Assembly (NCBI GenBank): GCA_020628975.1 | Contig: JAHDEF010000094.1 | Coordinates: forward strand, 1 to 6,750 | Length of the DNA: 6,750 bases | From: Aquimarina sp. | GTDB taxonomy: Bacteria > Bacteroidota > Bacteroidia > Flavobacteriales > Flavobacteriaceae | Direction: 5' to 3' | Shown: positions 1 to 5,981 of the stretch, one piece after another | Layout of the letters: every line of letters begins with the position of its first letter | Numbering within the stretch: position 1 is the stretch's first letter | Program-made: the position numbers and the translations under genes | Notes under the pieces: model-generated | Databases searched by the model: none | What the model saw: the letters and a program-made list of their open reading frames with translations, nothing else | Told to the model about the DNA's origin: nothing

Positions 1-242
1 CTTAAAAAAGGAATTTCTTTTTCTTTCAAACCGTTAAGGTCGGTATCTACAATAGTTCCATTTCCTTTAAGTAATGGTAAATCAGCGTATAATGTTTTTA
101 GAAAACTACTTTTTCCAGAACCTGTTTTTCCTATTAAGTATACAAATTCTCCTTTATTTATAGTTAAAGAAATATCATGTAACACCTCAGTTTCTCGTTG
201 AGAAATGGTTGCATTTTGAAGTTGTAATACCGTTGGGTTCAT
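1..242 (-). CDS. ABC transporter ATP-binding protein, FtsE-like, 3' part cut off by window edge
   Basis: Reading the minus strand from the ATG at 242-240 gives 80 complete codons before the window ends. The protein starts MNPTVLQLQNATIS and has a clear Walker A motif, GKTGSGKS, at residues 38-45, preceded by the beta-strand GEFVYLI. This is the start of an ABC-type nucleotide-binding domain; Walker B, the signature motif and the H-loop lie outside the window. Short ATPases of this kind with GEFVYLIGKTGSGKSS followed by LKTLY are, from family memory, usually named FtsE in Flavobacteriaceae. FtsE pairs with the membrane protein FtsX to control peptidoglycan hydrolases during division. A LolD- or MacB-type ATPase remains possible because only a third of the protein is visible. 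The start is supported by the first domain strand beginning a few residues later. The gene is divergent from the TPR gene at 435. The ABC ATPase call is firm; the FtsE subtype is inference. Confidence 0.85.
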   Translation of the reverse strand, partial: MNPTVLQLQNATISQRETEVLHDISLTINKGEFVYLIGKTGSGKSSFLKTLYADLPLLKGNGTIVDTDLNGLKEKEIPFL

Positions 243-375
243 AAAAACGAATTTTAGGTAAAAGTATAAACTAAATTATATTTTAAAGAATCCTTATATA
301 GTGTATGAAAGCTTCTTTTTTTACGTTAATAATATAGTATTTTTAACCTATGATTTAAATACTGAAAGTCAATTT

Positions 376-383
376 TACTTTTG
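376..383 (+). promoter_or_regulatory. Putative Bacteroidota -7 promoter element for the TPR/beta-barrel operon
   Basis: TACTTTTG matches the Bacteroidota housekeeping -7 consensus TAnnTTTG at every fixed position. A weak -33 partner (TATG, 349-352, against consensus TTTG) lies 23 bases upstream, at the long end of the usual spacing. Transcription would begin near 390, giving a leader of about 45 bases before the ATG at 435. In a sequence this AT-rich, a chance match is quite possible. Confidence 0.4.
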
Positions 384-394
384 AAAAATCAAAA
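379..394. repeat. Short inverted repeat between the two divergent -7 elements
   Basis: TTTTGA (379-384) and TCAAAA (389-394) are perfect inverted copies separated by AAAA. The repeat overlaps the G end of both putative -7 elements, so part of its symmetry simply reflects two opposed TTTG motifs. It could be a small operator, but a 6-base arm in AT-rich DNA is weak evidence. Confidence 0.3.
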
Positions 395-418
395 ATACAG
401 TTCTTAAACGATTTCAAT
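390..418 (-). promoter_or_regulatory. Putative leftward promoter for the ABC ATPase gene
   Basis: On the minus strand, 397-390 reads TATTTTTG, a full match to TAnnTTTG. At 418-415 the minus strand reads ATTG, keeping the TTG core of the -33 element, with a 17-base spacer. Transcription would start near 384, leaving a long leader of about 140 bases before the ATG at 242. The long leader and the AT-rich background lower confidence, and a closer promoter may exist. Confidence 0.25.
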
Positions 419-434
419 AGAAATATTAGTATTA

Positions 435-494
435 ATGAAAGAAATCAAATTATTCCTTTTGCTATTTTCGACCTTGTGTGCAGGTGCTTGGGCG
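435..494 (+). other. Signal peptide of the TPR protein
   Basis: Residues 1-20 have a lysine-bearing N-terminus, a hydrophobic core and an A-W-A end, fitting signal peptidase I cleavage before Q21. The single cysteine (C15) is preceded by S-T-L and so does not form a lipobox, so a soluble protein rather than a lipoprotein is expected. Confidence 0.8.
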
Positions 495-3443
495 CAAGTT
501 TCTCAAGTCGATTTTGATGTCGATGAAAAGTTTCAAAAAGCTTTACATCTATTTTTAAACAAGCAATATGAAGCTTCGCAAAAGCTATTTACCGAAATAG
601 ATACAGGAGAAATTAATTATTCTAAAAAAAGTTATATCGATTATTACGATGCACAGTGCGCTATTCGATTGAAACAAAAAGGAGCCGATAAAAAAATGCG
701 GCATTTTGTAGAAGCACACCCTTCTCATCCAAAACGAAACAATGCTTTTTTTGATGTTGGTAATTATTATTTTTCTATTGGGAATTATGCACGCGCACGT
801 AAATGGTACGAAAAAGTGGATCAAGTTCGATTAACCAAAAACGAAGGAGAACAGTTCAACTTCAATACAGCCTATAGTTTTTATAAAGTAGAACGCTATA
901 AAGAAGCTACCAAATATTTTGATTTAGCAAAAGACTCCAAAGCTTATGGCGAACAGGCTAAATATTATTTAGGTTACATCGCTTATCAAAATGATGATTA
1001 TGATACGGCAGATAAATTTTTTGAAGAAGTTTCCGATAGTCTTTCCACCGATAAGGGTTTAGCCTATTACAAGGCCGATCGAAATTTTAAGCGGGGAAAG
1101 TTTCAAAAAGCGATTGAAAATGCCGAAAAGCAACTGCCAAAAGCTGATAAAGTTGAAAAATCACAGCTCAATAAAATTATTGGAGAAAGTTATTTCAACC
1201 AAAAAAAATATGAAAGAGCAATTCCTTATTTAGAAAAATATCAAGGTGAAAACGGCAAATGGAGCAATACCGATCATTACTTTTTAGGCTATTCGTATTA
1301 CAAAGAAAAGGACTACGAAAAAGCCTTAACTCAATTTAATAAAATAATCGGAGGTAAAGATAAAGTAGCACAAAATGCTTATTATCATTTAGGAGATACG
1401 TATTTGAAATCTAATAAAAAACAAGAGGCATTTATAGCGTTTAAAAATGCTTCTGAAATGAATTTTGAACCCGAAATAAAAGAAGATGCTTCGTACAACT
1501 ATGCTAAATTAAGTTACGAATTGGGAAATTCATTTGAACCCGTTTCTTCGGTATTAAAAAACTTCTTGAATACCTACCCTAATTCAATACATAGTTTTCA
1601 AATTTCAGAATTATTAGTTGATTCTTACTTAAGTTCAAAAAATTATAAAGAGGCTCTTGAGCAATTAGAGAGTGATCCAGTTCAATTGGCAAAATACCCT
1701 AAAGTATATCAAAAAGTGTTATTGTTTAGGGGACAAGAGTTTTTTACTCAAGGAAAATACGATGATGCCATTTATCTATTAGGAAAGGCTGCAGAAATAA
1801 ATGGAGATGATGAAATTTCAAAACGTGCTTATTTTTGGTTGGGTGAAAGCAATTACCGATTAGGTAAGTACGATATCGCTGCTCGGTCGTTCGAAGCCAT
1901 AACATTACCGTATGAATGGGATCAATTGAAATTAACAGAATACTACTTAGGATATGCCTATTTTAAGTTGAAAGATTACGATAACGCGATAGAGCATTTC
2001 AATTTATTCATTAGTACAAACAGCAATAGCTCATACGTTAATGATGCTTACGTTCGATTGGCTGATAGTTATTTTGTAAATGCTGATTATTGGAAAGCTT
2101 TAGAATCCTATAATAAAGTAATCACCGAATTTCCTAAAGCAGCACCTTATGCCTTATATCAAAAAGCATTATGTTATGGGTTTTTAAGGCAAAACGATGA
2201 AAAAATCAATAGTTTAGAATCATTTATTGCGACATACAAAACCTCAACATATTTAGACGATACATATTACGCGTTGGCAAATGTTTTAATAGCAGAAGGA
2301 AATACCAGTGAAGGAATTGCCAATTATAAAAAAATTCAAACAGCGCTGCCAAATAGTCCTTTAGTTTCAAAAAGTATATTGAAAGAAGGTTTATTGTATT
2401 ACAATGATGATGCTTATGATAAGGCTATTGAACGCTTTAAATCGGTTGTCGAAAAGTTCCCAAAAACGGCAGAAGCCTTACAAGCCGTACAGTCAGCTCG
2501 ATTAGTGTATATCGACAAAGGCGAACCTGAAACTTACGCAACTTGGGTAAACACCCTTGATTTTGTTGAAATTACTAATGAAGAATTGGATATTACCACA
2601 TACGCTGCTGCTGAAAAACCGTATTTGAACAATCAGTTACGCGAAGCCGTTGTCGGATTTGAAAAGTATTTAAATCAATTTCCACAGGGGTTACATGTTT
2701 TACAAAGCCACTTTTACTTGGCACAAAGTTATTACAAAACGCAACAAGCAAACCAATCAGCTACTCATTTTGCCTATGTTGCCGACGCACCTAAAAGTGA
2801 GTTTTCTGAAACGGCAATAGCCACCTTAGCAGAAATTTATTTAAAAGCGAATAAGTACAATAAAGCGATTCCTTATTTAGAGAAGTTAGAAAAAGAAGCC
2901 GACTTCGAGGAAAATAAACGATTTGCAGAAACTAATTTGATGAAAAGCCACTACGATAATGAAGACTACAAAAAAACGCTCATTTACGTAAATAAAGTAT
3001 TGGCAAGAAGCGGAGTTGCGGAAGAAATAAAAAAAGATGCTAAAATTTATGAAGCTCGTGCTTCTTTAGCCACAGGTAATAAATCAAAAGCAAAATCTGC
3101 TTATCAAGAAGTAGCCAAAAATGCAGCAGGAAAAATTGGAGCAGAGGCTATTTACTACTTAGCATTATTTGAATTTCAAGATAAAAATTACGAAAAGTCT
3201 AATGTATTAATTCAGCAATTAGCACGTGATTTTTCAGCCTACCGCTCTTTTGGAGCGAAAAGTTTAATTATAATGGCTCAAAACTTTTACGGTTTAAAAG
3301 ATGCTTACCAAGCCACCTATATTTTAGAATCGGTTACTGAAAACTTTAAAGATTTTCCTAAAGTAGTTCAAGAAGCTTCCATTTTATTAGAAGAAATTAA
3401 AGAAAAAGAAGCTCAAGTAAATTCATCTATCAAAGCACCATAG
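435..3443 (+). CDS. Very long exported periplasmic TPR protein (about 24 repeats)
   Basis: The 1002-residue product begins with a standard signal peptide: MKEIK, a hydrophobic core LFLLLF, and a likely cleavage after AWA (A20/Q21). The mature protein is almost entirely helical TPR-like units of 30-40 residues, with the usual aromatic and small-residue pattern (YYLGYxxYxxxxYxxAxxxF). Clear examples are YLGYIAYQNDDYDTADKFF, FLGYSYYKEKDYEKALTQF and YLGYAYFKLKDYDNAIEHF. By eye I count about 24 units from residue 45 to the C-terminus, interrupted by a non-TPR stretch at about 691-721. No catalytic motif or membrane anchor is visible, so a soluble or peripherally bound periplasmic scaffold is likely. 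The beta-barrel gene starts 4 bases after the stop, implying co-expression and probably a physical partnership at the outer membrane. Similar TPR proteins are, as I recall, common in Bacteroidota and mostly annotated only as tetratricopeptide repeat proteins. The TPR and export calls are firm; the scaffold role is inference. Confidence 0.92.
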   Translation: MKEIKLFLLLFSTLCAGAWAQVSQVDFDVDEKFQKALHLFLNKQYEASQKLFTEIDTGEINYSKKSYIDYYDAQCAIRLKQKGADKKMRHFVEAHPSHPKRNNAFFDVGNYYFSIGNYARARKWYEKVDQVRLTKNEGEQFNFNTAYSFYKVERYKEATKYFDLAKDSKAYGEQAKYYLGYIAYQNDDYDTADKFFEEVSDSLSTDKGLAYYKADRNFKRGKFQKAIENAEKQLPKADKVEKSQLNKIIGESYFNQKKYERAIPYLEKYQGENGKWSNTDHYFLGYSYYKEKDYEKALTQFNKIIGGKDKVAQNAYYHLGDTYLKSNKKQEAFIAFKNASEMNFEPEIKEDASYNYAKLSYELGNSFEPVSSVLKNFLNTYPNSIHSFQISELLVDSYLSSKNYKEALEQLESDPVQLAKYPKVYQKVLLFRGQEFFTQGKYDDAIYLLGKAAEINGDDEISKRAYFWLGESNYRLGKYDIAARSFEAITLPYEWDQLKLTEYYLGYAYFKLKDYDNAIEHFNLFISTNSNSSYVNDAYVRLADSYFVNADYWKALESYNKVITEFPKAAPYALYQKALCYGFLRQNDEKINSLESFIATYKTSTYLDDTYYALANVLIAEGNTSEGIANYKKIQTALPNSPLVSKSILKEGLLYYNDDAYDKAIERFKSVVEKFPKTAEALQAVQSARLVYIDKGEPETYATWVNTLDFVEITNEELDITTYAAAEKPYLNNQLREAVVGFEKYLNQFPQGLHVLQSHFYLAQSYYKTQQANQSATHFAYVADAPKSEFSETAIATLAEIYLKANKYNKAIPYLEKLEKEADFEENKRFAETNLMKSHYDNEDYKKTLIYVNKVLARSGVAEEIKKDAKIYEARASLATGNKSKAKSAYQEVAKNAAGKIGAEAIYYLALFEFQDKNYEKSNVLIQQLARDFSAYRSFGAKSLIIMAQNFYGLKDAYQATYILESVTENFKDFPKVVQEASILLEEIKEKEAQVNSSIKAP

Positions 3444-3447
3444 TCGT

Positions 3448-3516
3448 ATGAAGCTAATGCAATTATCAACCTATGCGGGTATTATTTGTTTTTTTATCTC
3501 ACTTTCAGCCCTATCC
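3448..3516 (+). other. Signal peptide of the beta-barrel protein
   Basis: Residues 1-23 show K2, a hydrophobic core (GIICFFISLSAL) and an A-L-S end before Q24, a standard signal peptidase I site. C14 sits inside the hydrophobic core after G-I-I and does not form a lipobox. Confidence 0.75.
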
Positions 3517-5187
3517 CAAGATAGAACTGTTGTTAACGACACCTTAAAGTCTGAAAGTGTAATCATTGTAAAATCGTACAATCCGACGATAAATGATGCT
3601 TTTAAAATTCAAGATGCGCCTAGTTTTGTTGATCCTAATAAAGAAAAAAAGCAACAACCCAATTATAGAATTCATTCCGTTCCCGTAGCTAGTACCTTTG
3701 TGCCTAAAAAAGCCAAAGCTATTGAGGTTGAAGAACAGGAACAAGAAAAGGGGTTCTCAAATTATGCGCGCTTAGCTGCGGGTAATTTTACTAATGTAGA
3801 AGCTGAAGCTTTTGTGGTAATCCCCATCGATAAAAAAAGTCAATTTACCACACATATAAATCATCAATCTAGTCAAGGCGGTATTAATGACGTGTTGCTA
3901 GATGATTCTTTTTACGATACTTCATTAAAATTAGGATTCGATCGTTTTGAAAAGAAACGCCAGTTCAATGGATTACTAGAAGTCAAACATCAACTTTACA
4001 ACTGGTATGGCTTGTCAACTGATAGTGGACTTTCGCAAACACAAATCAATCAGATTGATCCTGCTCATAGTTTTGTTGACATAAATTTTAAAGGAAAGCT
4101 ACATTTAGATACCGATAACTTTGATGGAGGAACGGTGCTGCTTAGACACTTTAGAGATGATTTTGAGGGAAGTGAAAATCATTTTGCGTTAAGTCCTGAA
4201 TTTAAATTTGTGACAAGAGGTAAAGGTGAAGACTTAGAAATAAAAATACCCACCCGTATTGAATTTTTGCAAAATACATTTAAAAATGACCTTTCAGATA
4301 TCGAGCAAAGCGTATTTATAGGTGGATTGACACCTAATATTTCTTTAGTTATCGAAGGTATTGATATCAATGTTGGTGTAGGAGCATTTTTTGCCACCAA
4401 TAAATTAGCTGAAGAAAATAAGTTTTACGTATATCCCAAATTATTGGCAAACTATAAGTTGTTTAAATACGACTTCAATGTTTTCGCTCGTATTTCGGGA
4501 GGTTTAGATCAAAATACGTATCGATCTGCAAGTCAAGAAAATCTTTTCGTAGCACCGCAATTAGTAACGGCACCGACTAATAGAACCTATGACGCAAAAC
4601 TGGGAATTAATGGTAGTTTCTTGAATTTTTTAGGCTTTGAAGCTTATGTAAATATCAAGAATGAAGAAGACTTTGCCTTCTTTTTACCTAGTGTAAATCT
4701 TTCTAGCGCCACTGATGAAGTACAAGCATTTGAATATGGAAATGCTTTCGAATATGATTACGGCGATTTAAAAACAACAGCATTTCACGGGAATCTTCAA
4801 TTTGATATCGATAAAACTTATGGAGTAGGTTTGGAATTTGACATCGCTAATTTTTCCATTTCAAAACAACAGGAAGCTTGGTATTTACCCCAATTGCAAA
4901 CCGCTATAAAAGGATATTATATTTTTGATAAACAATGGAAAGCTAGTGGTAAATTGTATTACACAGGCGAACGAAAAGCATTAAACCCCATAAACCAAGC
5001 TACAGAAAGCTTAAAAAGTTATGTAGATCTAAATCTGCAGGTAGATTATCAAATCAACAAACATTGGTCAGCTTTTATAAAAGGAAAAAATTTAGCTAAT
5101 CAAAAATATGAACGTTGGTTAAATTATCCTGTACAAACGGCACAAGGACTAATAGGTGTTCGCTATGATTTTGATATTAATAAGTAG
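3448..5187 (+). CDS. Outer-membrane beta-barrel protein, TonB-dependent-receptor-like without plug
   Basis: The 579-residue product has a signal peptide with likely cleavage after ALS (S23/Q24). A distinctive N-terminal segment follows, VIIVKSYNPTINDAFKI at residues 38-54, then an E/Q-rich linker (93-101). From about residue 105 the sequence alternates polar and hydrophobic/aromatic residues with glycines, as in transmembrane beta-strands (for example YARLAAGNF). The end, with GKNLANQKYERWLNYPVQ followed by a G-V-R-Y-D-F strand, closely resembles the last strands of TonB-dependent receptors. That family normally has 700-1000 residues with a plug domain of about 130; here only about 80 residues lie between the signal peptide and the barrel, too few for a plug. 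The protein is therefore probably a plugless or specialised barrel rather than a classical importer. Its gene follows the TPR gene by 4 bases, suggesting one complex. Barrel and location are well supported; transport substrate and TonB dependence are unknown. Confidence 0.85.
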   Translation: MKLMQLSTYAGIICFFISLSALSQDRTVVNDTLKSESVIIVKSYNPTINDAFKIQDAPSFVDPNKEKKQQPNYRIHSVPVASTFVPKKAKAIEVEEQEQEKGFSNYARLAAGNFTNVEAEAFVVIPIDKKSQFTTHINHQSSQGGINDVLLDDSFYDTSLKLGFDRFEKKRQFNGLLEVKHQLYNWYGLSTDSGLSQTQINQIDPAHSFVDINFKGKLHLDTDNFDGGTVLLRHFRDDFEGSENHFALSPEFKFVTRGKGEDLEIKIPTRIEFLQNTFKNDLSDIEQSVFIGGLTPNISLVIEGIDINVGVGAFFATNKLAEENKFYVYPKLLANYKLFKYDFNVFARISGGLDQNTYRSASQENLFVAPQLVTAPTNRTYDAKLGINGSFLNFLGFEAYVNIKNEEDFAFFLPSVNLSSATDEVQAFEYGNAFEYDYGDLKTTAFHGNLQFDIDKTYGVGLEFDIANFSISKQQEAWYLPQLQTAIKGYYIFDKQWKASGKLYYTGERKALNPINQATESLKSYVDLNLQVDYQINKHWSAFIKGKNLANQKYERWLNYPVQTAQGLIGVRYDFDINK

Positions 5188-5189
5188 TT

Positions 5190-5234
5190 TCAAGGGGAAA
5201 TATATAGTTTGAGTAAGCTAATCTCCCTGATTTT
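5190..5234 (+). terminator. Weak candidate terminator after the beta-barrel gene
   Basis: TCAAGGGGA (5190-5198) can pair with TCTCCCTGA (5222-5230): a stem of nine positions with one A/C mismatch and one G-U wobble, and a loop of 23 bases. TTTT (5231-5234) follows directly. The T-run is present only in the plus direction, so it would end the TPR/barrel operon and not the converging gene, whose stop codon it touches. The large loop and imperfect stem make this uncertain. Confidence 0.35.
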
Positions 5235-5973
5235 ATAGCACATTATTATGTTTAAATATTTTAAGCAGTTTTTTATTACTTCTCCAATTTTTGATAGTTC
5301 TGTAAAAAACAAAAAAACTAAGCACATTTACGATAGTAAAACCTAAAGCCTCAAATTTAATTCCAATATTGAATATTAGTGTTATAGGGAAAATTACCGT
5401 TCCAATTATAGAGAATAATGTGATCGATTTAATGTTTAAAAATAAATCACGGTGTTTTTCTGTAAGCTTATGGTTGTTGATAGAAACAAATACACTGCCA
5501 TGACCAAACAATGGTGGAGGGTCAAATATATTGGTGTATTCATATATAATCTCTTTAGGTTTATCAACACTAGGAGTATCATAGAATTCAGCTAAAATCA
5601 TACCTATTTTCTTTCCATTTACTCTTGAGACTAAATGAGCTGATTTGCCATGACCTTCAAGATTAAATTCCCATTTGCCTTTGCCTTTGATTATTTTATA
5701 GGATTCTTTTTTAGTCGTAGTTTTAATGCTTTTCCAAGTAAAATAAGCTAACGTAAGTATAATCGATAATAGTATAATTACAAACATCCCTGCTAAGATA
5801 CTTTTTTTGAAGGCAGTTATTCCTACAAACAACAAAATGAAGCATAGCGCCATAAAACAGATAAAAACTTCTAGGTATACAACACGTGTTTTTTCTTTAA
5901 TCCTATTGAAAATAGAAGTCTCTACAGCGTTAGAAATTCTTTCATTATGACTGTTACTTTTTTTCACAACCAA
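5233..5973 (-). CDS. Unrecognised membrane protein with four predicted membrane segments
   Basis: I do not recognise this family. Counting from the TTG at 5973, the 246 residues show two membrane segments near the N-terminus (about 32-54 and 58-80), a polar middle domain (about 83-180), two further segments (about 183-204 and 207-227), and a basic tail (RSNKK, KIFKHNN). The middle domain is beta-rich in appearance, with features such as KGKGKWEFNLEGHGKSAHLV and FDPPPLFGHGS. By the positive-inside rule the basic tail suggests both ends are cytoplasmic, which would place the middle domain in the cytoplasm too. No catalytic motif is obvious. The start is unsure: TTG at 5973 gives MVVKKSN, GTG at 5967 gives MKKSN, and no ATG lies in the first 40 codons. 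Neither has a Shine-Dalgarno sequence, which is normal here. The gene begins 8 bases after the symporter's stop on the same strand, so co-transcription is plausible, but a functional link is not shown. Confidence 0.75.
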   Translation of the reverse strand: MVVKKSNSHNERISNAVETSIFNRIKEKTRVVYLEVFICFMALCFILLFVGITAFKKSILAGMFVIILLSIILTLAYFTWKSIKTTTKKESYKIIKGKGKWEFNLEGHGKSAHLVSRVNGKKIGMILAEFYDTPSVDKPKEIIYEYTNIFDPPPLFGHGSVFVSINNHKLTEKHRDLFLNIKSITLFSIIGTVIFPITLIFNIGIKFEALGFTIVNVLSFFVFYRTIKNWRSNKKLLKIFKHNNVL

Positions 5974-5981
5974 AAAGCTAA

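Larger units (their letters stand above)
243..434. other. Divergent intergenic region between the ABC ATPase and TPR genes
   Basis: This 192-base, very AT-rich stretch separates two genes read in opposite directions, so it should hold promoters for both. I see two TAnnTTTG-type elements, one per strand, clustered at 376-397, and no small open reading frame or RNA gene I can support. The part nearest the ATPase gene (243-340) shows no element matching the consensus better than one mismatch. Confidence 0.6.

Noticed and set aside
243..434. Possible small RNA, riboswitch or tRNA in the divergent intergenic region
   Set aside because: The region is almost all A/T with no stable stem, no cloverleaf and no known riboswitch core.
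435..494. Possible lipoprotein signal because of the cysteine at residue 15 of the TPR protein
   Set aside because: Residues before the cysteine are S-T-L; a lipobox needs G, A or S directly before it, and a good signal peptidase I site (AWA/Q) follows.
585..824. Open frame of 79 codons on the minus strand inside the TPR gene
   Set aside because: It lies wholly antisense to a convincing TPR protein and its translation has no domain or credible start context; it is a shadow of A/T-rich coding sequence.
435..3443. Possible DNA-level tandem repeat underlying the TPR units
   Set aside because: The units are similar only in protein pattern; I saw no long identical nucleotide repeats, so they are ancient duplications and not a variable repeat array.
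3544..3744. Open frame of 66 codons on the minus strand inside the beta-barrel gene
   Set aside because: Antisense to the signal-peptide-proximal part of a clear outer-membrane protein; phenylalanine-rich low-complexity translation from lysine-rich coding DNA.
4179..4400. Open frame of 73 codons on the minus strand inside the beta-barrel gene
   Set aside because: Antisense to barrel strands, with no recognisable domain and no promoter or start context.
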